Source of the DNA: an uncultured Isosphaeraceae bacterium
Lineage (GTDB): Bacteria; Planctomycetota; Planctomycetia; Isosphaerales; Isosphaeraceae
Length of the DNA: 64,000 nt
Assembly (NCBI GenBank): GCA_945957605.1
Contig: CAMFLR010000003.1
Coordinates: forward strand, 186,001-250,000
Direction: 5' to 3'
In this document: piece by piece, positions 17,748 to 26,651 of the stretch
Position numbering within the stretch: position 1 is the stretch's first letter
Layout of the letters: every line of letters begins with the position of its first letter
Notes under the pieces: model-generated
Told to the model about the DNA's origin: nothing
Database searches by the model: none
What the model saw: the letters and a program-made list of their open reading frames with translations, nothing else
Made by a program: the position numbers and the translations under genes

Positions 17748-17957
17748 GTGGCCGATCAAGCACCGGGTGCCGGCGATCTTCAGCAGAAATATCGCCAGTT
17801 CCTCGATTTGATGCCGCTCACGCTGAGTCTGGCGGGTCTGCCGACGAGCGAGGGACGGCTCTACAGCGAAGAGCAAATTGAAGCACGCGCAATCACGGTC
17901 CGGCTTGCGTACAAGGTCGCACGATCTTTGGCGCGGGATTGCCTGGGCGGGTCGTAA
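17748..17957 (+). CDS. Small conserved-looking hypothetical protein with GTG start
   Basis: 69 residues. The frame is open from 17634, but AAGGGAG (17734-17740) sits seven bases before a GTG at 17748, and only from there does the protein look natural: QKYRQFLDLMPLTLSLAG, then SEGRLYSEEQIEARAITVRLAYKVARSLARDC. Two amphipathic helices with regular charge spacing are likely. It recalls small proteins I associate with planctomycetes, without a function. No membrane segment or signal peptide. Confidence 0.6.
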   Translation: MADQAPGAGDLQQKYRQFLDLMPLTLSLAGLPTSEGRLYSEEQIEARAITVRLAYKVARSLARDCLGGS

Positions 17958-18135
17958 GAGAGTTGCCGCGCAGGGGTGCGGTTGATGGGTGATTCTGGGC
18001 CTTGATGACTGTTTGGAGAAGATTGGGAAGCCGATACCTTCTCTCGTTGGCGAGCACGGCGGCGAACTGGGGACTGGGACCCACGGCGGCTCGCGACGAT
18101 AGTCGGCACTCCAGACGTGAAAGGCCCCTCTCGAT

Positions 18136-18492
18136 ATGACGACGCAACCAGATCGCGGGACGCGACGGATCAAGGCCGCGATTATCGGGTTTGGCCTGGA
18201 TGGCGATGACTCTCTCAACAGGCTGACGACAGGGGATCACTGTGTGCTCCTCGGCGGTTCGGCCGAGACGCACGCGGAGATGCTCGAAACCGTTCTCCGG
18301 CTCGAAAGTGAGCTGGAACGGATCGGCCAGCCGCTCGCGGAAGTCTCGCCAATCGAGCTGGCCGAGATTGCCTGGCGAATCGACAGCCCGGAACTGCACA
18401 AGATCGCCCTGCGCATGCACGATCGCCTCGTGAGCAGCGGTCGCAGCTTCCATGAGTCGACCGCCGAGGAACTCACCGAACTCTCGGCCTGA
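18136..18492 (+). CDS. Hypothetical protein, 118 residues
   Basis: Soluble, acidic, probably alpha-helical in its second half (SAETHAEMLETVLRLESELERIG and ELHKIALRMHDRLVSSG). The N-terminus is IKAAIIGFGLDGDDSLNRLTTGDHCVLLGG. GAAAGG lies before the ATG. A very strong terminator follows 29 bases after the stop, supporting an independent real gene. No known family was recognised. Confidence 0.65.
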   Translation: MTTQPDRGTRRIKAAIIGFGLDGDDSLNRLTTGDHCVLLGGSAETHAEMLETVLRLESELERIGQPLAEVSPIELAEIAWRIDSPELHKIALRMHDRLVSSGRSFHESTAEELTELSA

Positions 18493-18521
18493 GCCCGCTA
18501 CGCATTCCCCTCCACACTCCA

Positions 18522-18570
18522 CGCCAGCGGCCCCCGCGGGAAATTCTCCCTTGGGGGCCGCTGGCGTTTC
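18522..18570 (+). terminator. Rho-independent terminator after the 118-residue gene
   Basis: A perfect 14-base-pair stem, CGCCAGCGGCCCCC (18522-18535) with GGGGGCCGCTGGCG (18553-18566), encloses a 17-base loop and is followed by TTTC. It separates the upstream gene from the sigma factor cluster. Confidence 0.85.
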
Positions 18571-18699
18571 GAAGACGGCGATTTCCCGCCGGTCAAATGT
18601 TAATAATGGGACGCGCCCGGCGAATTCTGAAACGGCGCATCCTGCCGGGAGGTATCCCGGATGTGAAGAGTCAATCGGCGAGCCCGATCTGTGACGTTG

Positions 18700-19239
18700 A
18701 TGGACGACCGTGCCCTGGTCGATGCACTCCGCATCGGCGATCCGCTCGCACCTCGCGAGTTGATCGACCGGTTCCACGGTGTGGTTTTCGGCCTTTGTTT
18801 CCGGATGATGAGGCATCGGCAAGACGCCGAGGATGTCGCCCAGGAGACGTTCCTGCGAGCGCTTCGCGCGATCGACGGCTTTGATGGGTCGAGACCGCTG
18901 CGCCCCTGGCTGCTCGGGATCGCCGCGAACCGCTGCCGAACCGCGCTCGGGCGCAAAGTACGCCGCCCGCTCACGGTCGAGCGCACCGTGGCCGACGATC
19001 CCGTCGACCATCGGGCAGGTGTCAGTGACCCGAACGACCTGGCCACCGAGCTCGAACGTGCGCTCGATCGGCTTCGCCCCGAGTACCGCGTCGTGTTCAC
19101 GCTTTTTCACGAGCAGGGTTTGCCTTACGAAGAAATCGGCGTGGCGCTCGACAGGCCAGTCGGCACGGTAAAAACCTGGCTGCACCGGGCGCGTAGCGAA
19201 CTTGCAGCGTGTCTCGCCAGACGCGGACTCGAACCTTGA
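18700..19239 (+). CDS. ECF-type RNA polymerase sigma factor
   Basis: 179 residues from the ATG at 18700 (GTG at 18691 and TTG at 18697 are alternatives; no clear ribosome site). Region 2: FGLCFRMMRHRQDAEDVAQETFLRALRAID, quoted here as two parts, FGLCFRMMRHRQDAEDVAQE and TFLRALRAID, with the conserved DAEDVAQE core. Region 4: RLRPEYRVVFTLFHEQGLPY, EEIGVALDRPVGTVKTWLHR and ARSEL. The lineage-specific linker is about 40 residues. The next gene, 57 bases on, encodes a zinc-finger membrane protein that fits as its anti-sigma factor. ECF pairs sense envelope signals; the inducer is unknown. Confidence 0.93.
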   Translation: MDDRALVDALRIGDPLAPRELIDRFHGVVFGLCFRMMRHRQDAEDVAQETFLRALRAIDGFDGSRPLRPWLLGIAANRCRTALGRKVRRPLTVERTVADDPVDHRAGVSDPNDLATELERALDRLRPEYRVVFTLFHEQGLPYEEIGVALDRPVGTVKTWLHRARSELAACLARRGLEP

Positions 19240-19296
19240 AGATCTGATCTTTCGCTTGACCTTTTCGGATTTGATCGAATAGGTAAACTTCCCAAC

Positions 19297-20025
19297 ATGA
19301 ATTGCCAAGATTTTGAACGATACTGGAATGAATGGCTCGATGCCGAGCATGATACGGCGTTTGGCGTAGCCGCGAATCGTTCGTTAAACGACCTGCCTAG
19401 CCGCACCGATCTCGACGCGCATGCGGCCTCGTGCCCGGCTTGTGCTGCGATTCACGTAAAGTTCGACACGCTGCGAACCGCGATTGCTGCATTGCCCGCG
19501 CCGCCCGCACCGTCACCCGAATTCGTCGCTCGGCTGCATGAGGTGGCTAAAGAATCGCCGCGGACTTTGCTCGCATTCCCTTCACGCAATCGCTGGCTGA
19601 TTACTGCCGCGGCGGCCCTGGTGGTGCTGGGCGTGACGCTGGCGGTGGTTCGCCCCTGGACGCAGGCCGAAAAGGCGCCGGTTTTGGTGGCGCATAACGA
19701 GGTCGAGCCAAGGTCGATCACTGCAGCACTGGCCGAAGCAACCTCGGCGACGCTCGACCTGGCGCGTGAGGCGTCGGCGCCCGCCGGTCGCGTGGGACGA
19801 GAGGTGTTGTCGTCGGCGGGTTTGCCCGATGCATCGAACTCCGACATATCGCTCGACATTCCCGCCGCTCCGTCGTCAGACCTGCTCAATTCGGTTGGGC
19901 ATTCGGTCGGCGAAGGGGTGAAACCGCTTTCGGGCTCGGCCCGCCAGGCGTTTGGCTTCCTCATTCGCGCCACGACCGGAGAAGCGGTCGAGCCGGCTTC
20001 CCCCACATCCCCGCGCGGCACCTGA
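19297..20025 (+). CDS. Putative zinc-finger anti-sigma factor, single-pass membrane protein
   Basis: 242 residues. The N-terminal cytoplasmic part carries the anti-sigma zinc signature H-x3-C-x2-C as HAASCPAC (His42, Cys46, Cys49). One membrane segment, WLITAAAALVVLGVTLAVV, lies at about 101-120, and a roughly 120-residue Ala/Ser/Pro-rich outer part follows, without a recognisable sensor domain. Position right after the ECF sigma gene supports the role of holding the sigma factor at the membrane. An exported protein gene follows only 29 bases on. Confidence 0.82.
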   Translation: MNCQDFERYWNEWLDAEHDTAFGVAANRSLNDLPSRTDLDAHAASCPACAAIHVKFDTLRTAIAALPAPPAPSPEFVARLHEVAKESPRTLLAFPSRNRWLITAAAALVVLGVTLAVVRPWTQAEKAPVLVAHNEVEPRSITAALAEATSATLDLAREASAPAGRVGREVLSSAGLPDASNSDISLDIPAAPSSDLLNSVGHSVGEGVKPLSGSARQAFGFLIRATTGEAVEPASPTSPRGT

Positions 20026-20054
20026 CCGCCCGGAGTTCGCCCGAGACGACCGCC

Positions 20055-21776
20055 ATGATTCGAGTTTGCGAGCGATGGTTGCCGGAACTCTTCGCGATCA
20101 TTGCATTTACGGCCGGCGTCTTCGCCGCTCCAATCGCCCGGGCGAATTCGGCCGACCGTGATCTGCTCAAGGCGGTTCCACCCGACGCCGGGCTGACGAT
20201 TGCGCTAACCGACCTGCGCAATCACTCCGCCGAGTTGCTCGACTCGAAGATCGCGCACGCGTTTTTTGCGCTCCCCGCGGTAAAAGACTGGTTCGAGAGC
20301 GAACGTGGACGGGCCCTGGCGCGTGCACGGGCGGATATCGAGACGAATCTCGGCACGTCGCTCAAGGCGATTCGCGACGATTTGATTGGCGACGCGGTGG
20401 TGCTCTCGCTCCATTTCGACGTGGCGAAAGGGACGCAGCCCGCGCGTGGGCTCGCGCTGACGCACGTTCGCAACCAGGAACTGCTCGAAAAGCTGCTCGG
20501 CATTCTGAACAAGAGTGACGCGATGCTCGAGCGAGTGGAGGACGTTGGCAGCGAGGCGGCTGCTTACAAGGTGCGCCGGTTCAAGCCGAATTCGGGACGC
20601 GAGCCGGAGTACTACCGGCTTTTTGCGGATGGAACGTTTGCGTGGTCGAATTCGGAAACGCTGATCAAGGCAGTGATTGACCGCAAGAACGGTGGCTCGC
20701 TACCGAGCATGGCGGAAAACGCCGATTACTCGGCAGTTCGATCCGGCTTGCCCGCGCGATCGCTCGTTACGCTGATTCTCAGCCGCAAGTTGACGAGCTT
20801 GGTGCTGACTCAGGCGACTCAAACTGACGACGCGAAACAGGCCAAGCTGGCGAAGTCGGCAGCGGGGTATTTGCAAGCGGTTGAAGCGGTGGGGCTCTCG
20901 CTCGAATGGCGCGACGGCGTGGTTTTGCACGCCCATCAGGTGATCGAACCCAAGAAGCTCGACGCGGGAATTCTGCGCTGGGCGCGGTCGAACGTGGCTC
21001 CTGACAGCCTGACGAAACGTGTTCCGGCGACGGCGTTTGCTGTCGCGGCGATGGCCGTTGATTGCGAGGCGATTTTGCAAGGCATCACGGCTTTTACGAG
21101 CGAGGCCGAACGCCCGCGTCTCGACGTCGCGCTCGATGCACTTCAAGGGATTTTGCTTGGCCGTAACCTGCAAAAAGAAGTGCTGCCGTGGCTTGGGCCG
21201 GGGTTGATGGCTTACGTCGAAGAACCAGGGACCACCTGGCCGCACTTCCCTTTCGTTGCCGTGCTGCAGTTGCGCGAGGATCAGCACGAGCCGAGCATTG
21301 CCAAGGCGCTTGATAACGCGATTCGGACTGTGATTAGCCTGTACGCCCTCGACGCCAAGCGGCCGGCGGCGCGATTCCGGCTGGTATCGAGCCAACAGGG
21401 GAAGACGCGCATCACTTCGTTCGTTGAGCCGGGAATTCCTTTCGCCTACGCGTTGGGACCTGACTTCCTCGCGCTTGGCACCTCGGCCGACGCGGTCTCC
21501 CGATTCGGTAACGAAGGGACGACGCCCGATGCTCGCCTCGCACCTTTCCGAGCCGCCCATTTCCCAGATGCACAGGCGTTTGCGGCGATCGACCTGACCC
21601 GGCTCGTCCGGATAGCGACCGATCATCGCGACAAGCTGGTCGAACGATCGGGCAAGCCGCGCGACGTCGATCGGGCGATTGCGCTACTCAACTTGTTTAA
21701 GGGAGCGTTCCTTGCGGTGCGAGTCGATCCAGAACTCAAGTATCTGCATCAGTCGGTTGGATTGATCGCCAGGTGA
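20055..21776 (+). CDS. Exported hypothetical protein, likely in the ECF sigma cluster
   Basis: 573 residues with an N-terminal signal (ELFAIIAFTAGVFAAPIARA, about 11-30). The mature part alternates strands and helices, with repeated patterns such as VVLSLHFDVAKGTQPARGLA, YYRLFADGTFAWSN and FAYALGPDFLALGTSADAVS, reminiscent of DUF3352-like proteins that monitor or scaffold exported material; this resemblance is loose. No catalytic motif was seen. It follows the anti-sigma gene by 29 bases on the same strand, so it is probably part of that operon and possibly a target of the sigma factor. Confidence 0.75.
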   Translation: MIRVCERWLPELFAIIAFTAGVFAAPIARANSADRDLLKAVPPDAGLTIALTDLRNHSAELLDSKIAHAFFALPAVKDWFESERGRALARARADIETNLGTSLKAIRDDLIGDAVVLSLHFDVAKGTQPARGLALTHVRNQELLEKLLGILNKSDAMLERVEDVGSEAAAYKVRRFKPNSGREPEYYRLFADGTFAWSNSETLIKAVIDRKNGGSLPSMAENADYSAVRSGLPARSLVTLILSRKLTSLVLTQATQTDDAKQAKLAKSAAGYLQAVEAVGLSLEWRDGVVLHAHQVIEPKKLDAGILRWARSNVAPDSLTKRVPATAFAVAAMAVDCEAILQGITAFTSEAERPRLDVALDALQGILLGRNLQKEVLPWLGPGLMAYVEEPGTTWPHFPFVAVLQLREDQHEPSIAKALDNAIRTVISLYALDAKRPAARFRLVSSQQGKTRITSFVEPGIPFAYALGPDFLALGTSADAVSRFGNEGTTPDARLAPFRAAHFPDAQAFAAIDLTRLVRIATDHRDKLVERSGKPRDVDRAIALLNLFKGAFLAVRVDPELKYLHQSVGLIAR

Positions 21777-21937
21777 TCGATCATCAGCTTTGAATAATTC
21801 TAGAATTGGCTAATTGTTCGAATTTTCGCGCGCGGATGTGCGCCGATTTACGTAGACATTTTCCGGCATTGCGCGTAATCATGATCAGGCGAGTCGTTGC
21901 TTGCGCAAACTCGCCCTGAACCCAGCCGGAAACATGG

Positions 21938-23866
21938 ATGGAAGCATTGAGCGAGCGAAGGATCGCACGCGTGGAATTGCGGCCTGCGGAGCAGCCGCAT
22001 GTTGAGCCAGGCCAAAATGTTGCGCCATCAGTGAGTCCCGCCGGGCTCGTCCTGATCGCGACGTGGCAGGGGCTCGCCACCGGCCTGATCGAGGTCGGAA
22101 TTCTCACGCTCTGGCTTCAATTCGACGGCTCGGCCATTCTGGGGTCGCTGCAGCTCAGCCGGCATTTTGCCTGGATGATCCCGCTGTCGCACCTCGTGAT
22201 TTTTGTACTCATCAGCCTTCCTGCCCTGGTGCTTGGCTTCTTTCGGCCTCGCCTGGCACTTCGGATAACGGTGTTCGCAGGTAGTTTTCTCGCGTATTTC
22301 TCGCTCCTGTCGATGATCAAGGGAATGTTTTCGTGGGCCTGTGCGCTCCTGGCACTCGGGCTCGCGTATCAAACAACGCAAATTACGCTTGCTCATATTT
22401 CTGGATTTCGGCGCATGGTCCGCTGGACTTTGCCCGCGCTCTTTGGTCTGTTCGCGCTTTGCGGCTACCTCGCGTTCGATCGCGTCATTCTCCACGAACG
22501 GCGAAATCTGGCTGCACTACCAGCGGCACCCGCGAATGCGCCTAACGTGTTGTTCATCGTGCTCGACACAGTGCCAGCGAATCGGATGAGCCTGCACGGC
22601 TATGCCCGCGACACCACGCCCAATCTCAAACGGCTCGCAGCGCGCGGGGTGAAGTTCAACGAGGCACGCTCGCCAGCACCCTGGACCTTGCCGTCTCATG
22701 CGAGCATGTTCACGGGAAGGTGGCCGCATGAACTTGGGCTCGAAGATGGCCGGACGCTCGATAGCCGCTGGCCGACACTCGCCGAATTCATGACGAAGCG
22801 CGGCTATGCGACCTCCGGCTTCGTGGGCAACACGTATTTCTGCAATTCGTGGTATGGCCTGGCTCGCGGATTTTTGCATTACGAAGATTACTACGAAGAG
22901 AACGTGCTGATTTCGCCCGAAGAGGCGCTCAAGTGCACGGCGCTTGGGCGCTGGGTGATCAAGCTGGTGGGATCGTCGTATCTCTCGCGGCCCGAATCGG
23001 TGCACTTCCCGAAAGATGCAACCCGAGTGAAGCGCGACTTCACGCGCTGGCTCGATGCCAATCCGACTCGACCGTTTTTCACGTTTCTGAACTACATCGA
23101 CGCACACGACCCGTATCAGCCGCCGCTCGATCGTGAGAAGCATTTTGGGCTGAAAATCGAATCGGCCGAGGACTTCGAGCTGATCCGCTCGTGGCATCTG
23201 CTGAACAAGTCAAAGCTCACTCCGCGCGAGCTGACGCTCGTGAACGACGCGTACGACGATTGCCTGGCGCACATCGACGAGCAAATCGGCGTGCTGATCG
23301 ACGACCTCGATCGTCGTGGCCGACTCGAGAACACGTACGTTGTCATCACGGCAGATCATGGCGAGCAATTTGGCGACCGCAACCTCTGGGGGCACGGCGG
23401 CAGCCTTTATCGCCCCGAAATGCACGTTCCGCTGATTGTGTTCGGGCCGGGAATTCCCGCCGGCAAGGAAGTCGCTGCGCCGATTTCGCTGCGAGACATT
23501 TCGACGACCTTGCTCGAACTCGTCGGCGCTTCGGGCAAGCCAAGTCCGTTCCCTGGCCGCTCGCTCGTCCGGCACTGGACTTCGGATGGACCGATTACGC
23601 CTGACACGGTGCTTTGCGGTGTTGATGCGACGATCAAGATCGCGTCGACGGCGGTATGGCCGCCCTCGAAGCGCGGGCCGATGGCGTCGGTGATCGTTGA
23701 CGGCTACAACTACATTCGCGACGCGCTTGGTGGCGAGGAGTTGTATCGTGTTGAGGGGGATCCGACCGAGCGGCAGAACCTGATCGCGAGCCCCGATGTA
23801 AAAGACGTAATCGATCGCTGCCGAGCCGAGTTCAAGCGGATCTATCCTGCGGGGAGGCAGAAGTAG
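21938..23866 (+). CDS. Membrane-anchored sulfatase-superfamily protein with Thr at the nucleophile position
   Basis: 642 residues: about five N-terminal membrane segments (38-178), then a sulfatase/alkaline phosphatase-fold domain. Metal ligands are visible in VLFIVLDTVPANRMS (Asp210) and VITADHGEQFGDR, with LNYIDAHDPYQPP and GHGGSLYRPEMHVPLIVFGP also typical. Where type I sulfatases have C/S-x-P-x-R (converted to formylglycine), this has TLPSH (Thr250). A Thr nucleophile is known in phosphoglycerol/phosphoethanolamine transferases of the same fold, so it may transfer or hydrolyse a phosphate-type group at the membrane rather than a sulfate ester. No anaerobic maturase is nearby. Confidence 0.85.
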   Translation: MEALSERRIARVELRPAEQPHVEPGQNVAPSVSPAGLVLIATWQGLATGLIEVGILTLWLQFDGSAILGSLQLSRHFAWMIPLSHLVIFVLISLPALVLGFFRPRLALRITVFAGSFLAYFSLLSMIKGMFSWACALLALGLAYQTTQITLAHISGFRRMVRWTLPALFGLFALCGYLAFDRVILHERRNLAALPAAPANAPNVLFIVLDTVPANRMSLHGYARDTTPNLKRLAARGVKFNEARSPAPWTLPSHASMFTGRWPHELGLEDGRTLDSRWPTLAEFMTKRGYATSGFVGNTYFCNSWYGLARGFLHYEDYYEENVLISPEEALKCTALGRWVIKLVGSSYLSRPESVHFPKDATRVKRDFTRWLDANPTRPFFTFLNYIDAHDPYQPPLDREKHFGLKIESAEDFELIRSWHLLNKSKLTPRELTLVNDAYDDCLAHIDEQIGVLIDDLDRRGRLENTYVVITADHGEQFGDRNLWGHGGSLYRPEMHVPLIVFGPGIPAGKEVAAPISLRDISTTLLELVGASGKPSPFPGRSLVRHWTSDGPITPDTVLCGVDATIKIASTAVWPPSKRGPMASVIVDGYNYIRDALGGEELYRVEGDPTERQNLIASPDVKDVIDRCRAEFKRIYPAGRQK

Positions 23867-23955
23867 GGACGCGAGAACTGATCGCGCGGGGACTTGCGTC
23901 AGTCGCTAGAATGGGGCATCTGTCCTGTTCACTGCAACTGGCCCGAGGAGCCGTC

Positions 23956-24300
23956 ATGGCCGCTCTTGAAACGTTTCCGAATCAGTTTCCTGATCGCGAA
24001 TACGAGATCGAAATTAGCTGTCCCGAATTCACGGCCGTGTGCCCGAAAACCGGTCAGCCGGACTTCGGAGCGATTCTCATTACTTATGTGCCCGCAGCAA
24101 CTTGCATCGAGCTGAAGAGTCTGAAACTCTACCTTTTCGACTATCGCAACCGCGGCATTTTTTACGAGCACTCGATCAACACGATTCTCGACGACTTGGT
24201 TGCTTCGTGCCAACCGCGCAGGATGACGGTGGTCGGTCAGTTCACTCCGCGAGGTGGTATCTCATCGAAGATCACCGCGCGGTTTGAAGCGACGCGCTGA
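23956..24300 (+). CDS. queF: NADPH-dependent 7-cyano-7-deazaguanine (preQ0) reductase QueF
   Basis: Unimodular QueF of 114 residues, reduces preQ0 to preQ1 in queuosine synthesis. The active site reads SCPEFTAVCPKTGQPDF, with the catalytic Cys29 and Asp36 by comparison with Bacillus QueF, and the family signature ELKSLKLYLFDYRNRGIFYE follows. GAGGAG lies five bases before the ATG at 23956; the upstream frame from 23911 is not needed. It stands alone, while queE is at 3.6-4.3 kb. Confidence 0.96.
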   Translation: MAALETFPNQFPDREYEIEISCPEFTAVCPKTGQPDFGAILITYVPAATCIELKSLKLYLFDYRNRGIFYEHSINTILDDLVASCQPRRMTVVGQFTPRGGISSKITARFEATR

Positions 24301-24362
24301 TCGACTAATGCACCCGAAACCGAGTCGAACAAAACGATTTCGTTTGTTGCGGCGAAAGAATC

Positions 24363-24433
24363 GGGTGCCACTGGCTATGCCAGTGCTTCTTGATGCATAC
24401 GAAGGAAGATCACTGGCAAAGCCAGTGGCACCC
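24363..24433. repeat. Family A inverted-pair repeat, copy 3
   Basis: Arms 24363-24385 and 24411-24433 enclose a 25-base loop. The left arm matches the family consensus; the right arm has AAAG for ATAG in the centre. The loop edges (CTTCT...GGAAGA) extend the pairing. It lies between queF and the SAM adenosyltransferase gene, both on the plus strand. Confidence 0.9.
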
Positions 24434-24483
24434 GAACAAATCTTGCTGTGACAATGCACCAGTCGCAACCTGGCGGATGCATG

Positions 24484-25275
24484 ATGATGCAAAAGCTTCC
24501 TCATATCGTGACTCTGACGACCGACTTCGGCGGCGATGGCCCGTATGTCGCGGCGATGAAAGGCGTCATCCTGCGCGATGCGCCTGGCACGCAGCTTGTC
24601 GACGTTTCGCACGTGATCGCGCCTCAGTCGATTCGCGAAGGGGCGTTCGTGCTGGGCAGCGCCTGGCCGTGGTTCCCCAAGGGAACGGTGCACCTGGCTG
24701 TGGTCGACCCAGGCGTCGGCACCGAGCGGCGGCTGATTGCGGTATCGATTTCCGATCACTGGTTCGTGTTACCGGATAATGGGCTGGTCGGCCTGGTGGC
24801 GCGCCGGCGGACGATCGACGCGGCGTGGTCGCTGGCCTGGCCCGACGATCGTCCGGTCTCGCGCACGTTCCACGGTCGCGACCTGCTCGCTCCGGCCGCG
24901 GCGCACCTGGCGCGCGGTGGTGATCCCGCCGAACTCGGTCAGCAGTGCACCGACCTCGTTTCGCTCGACTGGCCGTTGCCGATCGAACTCGGGCCGATCG
25001 TACTGGGCGAAGTGATTTTCCGCGACTATTACGGCAACCTCGTCACCAACGTGCCGGCCGCGCAGCTTATCGGGCCGGGTTGGGGACTCGAAATCGGCGG
25101 CGAGGAGATTCGCAACCTCGTCGGCACTTATGGCGACCGTCCGCCTGGATCGCTCGTTGCACTTGAAGGAAGCTCTGGCCTCGTCGAAATTGCCGAAGTG
25201 AACGGCGATGCGGGCAGGCGTCTGGGGATTGGTGTCGGGGCGACCGTGACGTTTCGCCGGGAGTTTCCGCGTTGA
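24484..25275 (+). CDS. SAM hydroxide adenosyltransferase (DUF62 family)
   Basis: About 263 residues. The family (chlorinase/fluorinase-like fold) hydrolyses SAM to adenosine and methionine. Signatures: TLTTDFGGDGPYVAAMKGVI at the N-terminus, VHLAVVDPGVGTERR, LPDNGLVG and FRDYYGNLVTN. Three successive ATGs (24481, 24484, 24487) follow GGCGGA; 24484 has the best spacing. The stop overlaps the TTG start of bioA by four bases (TTGA), coupling it to biotin synthesis. Since BioA uses SAM as its amino donor, the shared substrate may explain the pairing (inference). Confidence 0.9.
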   Translation: MMQKLPHIVTLTTDFGGDGPYVAAMKGVILRDAPGTQLVDVSHVIAPQSIREGAFVLGSAWPWFPKGTVHLAVVDPGVGTERRLIAVSISDHWFVLPDNGLVGLVARRRTIDAAWSLAWPDDRPVSRTFHGRDLLAPAAAHLARGGDPAELGQQCTDLVSLDWPLPIELGPIVLGEVIFRDYYGNLVTNVPAAQLIGPGWGLEIGGEEIRNLVGTYGDRPPGSLVALEGSSGLVEIAEVNGDAGRRLGIGVGATVTFRREFPR

Positions 25276-26651
25276 ATTCGGGACAGGAAGCAATCGACCT
25301 CGCTACTCTGCGGCAGTGGGATATCGCACACGTCTGGCATCCCTTCACCGCGCTGGCGGACTGGGCGGCGAGTGAGCCGCTGGTGATCGTCGCGGGCGAG
25401 GGGAACGAACTGATCGACGCCGAAGGGAACCGCTATCTCGATGGCGTGAGTTCGCTCTGGTGCAACGTCCATGGCCATCGTCACCCCGCGCTCGATCAGG
25501 CGATTCGCGACCAGCTCGATCGCGTCGCGCATTCGACCTTGCTGGGTGTAACGCATCCGCCGGCGATTCTGCTCGCGCGCAAGTTGGTTGAGCTTGCGCC
25601 GGAGGGACTGACGCGCGTTTTCTTCTCCGACGACGGCGCGACGGCGGTTGAAGTTGCGCTCAAAATGGCGTTCCAGTACTGGCGGCAAAAGGAAAACCCC
25701 GAGCCTCGTCGCGGCCGCTTTATCGCGCTCGGGAATGCCTATCACGGCGACACACTTGGCGATGTGAGCGTGGGCGGCGTCGAGCGGTTTCACGCCATGT
25801 TCGGCCCGTTGCTTTTTCCCGCGTTGCGAGCACCTTCACCGCACTGCTATCGCTGTCCCGTTGGCAAACGGCCGGAGGATTGCGGCGTCGCCTGCCTGCA
25901 AGAAGTCGAGAAGCTACTGGCCGCACATCCGGGCGAAGTTGCGGCGATTGTGGTCGAGCCGCTCGTTCAAGGCGCGGCGGGGATGATCGTTCATCCCGAG
26001 GGATATCTTCGCGGTCTGCGCGAACTGGCCGATCGTTATGACACGTTGCTGATTGCCGATGAGGTAGCAGTTGGATTTGGACGCACCGGAAAGATGTTCG
26101 CGTGCGAACATGAGGGTGTGACGCCTGATTTCCTCTGTCTGGCGAAGGGCCTGACGGGCGGCTACATGCCGCTGGCCGCGACCATGACGACCGAGCGCAT
26201 TCACTCAGCGTTTTTCGGTCACGCGGCCGATGGAAAAACGTTTTATCATGGCCACACATATGGTGGCAATCCGCTCGGTGCGGCCGTGGCGCTCGCGACG
26301 CTTCGCGTGTTTGAGGACGAAAACACCTTAACCAATCTCGAGCCGAAGATCGCCCAATTATCGCGCTGGCTTGAACGCATGTCGAATCATACGCATGTGG
26401 GTGATGTCCGTCAGCGCGGAATGATTGCAGGCGTCGAACTGGTGCAGGATAAGGCCACGAAACAGTCGTTCGCGTGGGATCGACAGTTTGGCGCAGAAGT
26501 TTGCCGGCGTGCGCGAGGGATGGGGCTTTTGATCAGGCCGCTCGGCGATGTTCTTGTGATCATGCCTCCGCTTTCCATCACGCATGAGCAGCTTGATACG
26601 ATGCTCGCGACAATTGAAACGTGTCTGAACGCGGCACTTGCACAATCATGA
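25272..26651 (+). CDS. bioA: Adenosylmethionine-8-amino-7-oxononanoate aminotransferase BioA
   Basis: 459 residues, PLP-dependent class III aminotransferase that converts KAPA to DAPA with SAM as amino donor. Seen: HVWHPFTALADW (substrate side), DGVSSLWCNVHGHRHP, FFSDDGATAVEVALKMAFQY, YHGDTLGDVSVGG, IADEVAVGFGRTGKMFACEH, and the PLP lysine in LAKGLTGGYMPLAAT. Starts at TTG (25272) overlapping the upstream stop, with GGGAG nine bases before. It ends in a four-base overlap with bioD. Confidence 0.95.
   Translation: MNSGQEAIDLATLRQWDIAHVWHPFTALADWAASEPLVIVAGEGNELIDAEGNRYLDGVSSLWCNVHGHRHPALDQAIRDQLDRVAHSTLLGVTHPPAILLARKLVELAPEGLTRVFFSDDGATAVEVALKMAFQYWRQKENPEPRRGRFIALGNAYHGDTLGDVSVGGVERFHAMFGPLLFPALRAPSPHCYRCPVGKRPEDCGVACLQEVEKLLAAHPGEVAAIVVEPLVQGAAGMIVHPEGYLRGLRELADRYDTLLIADEVAVGFGRTGKMFACEHEGVTPDFLCLAKGLTGGYMPLAATMTTERIHSAFFGHAADGKTFYHGHTYGGNPLGAAVALATLRVFEDENTLTNLEPKIAQLSRWLERMSNHTHVGDVRQRGMIAGVELVQDKATKQSFAWDRQFGAEVCRRARGMGLLIRPLGDVLVIMPPLSITHEQLDTMLATIETCLNAALAQS

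Noticed and set aside
22511..22540. Part of the sulfatase gene resembling a family A arm (CCAGCGGCACCCG)
   Set aside because: Within coding sequence, one short half-arm only, without an inverted partner; most likely chance.
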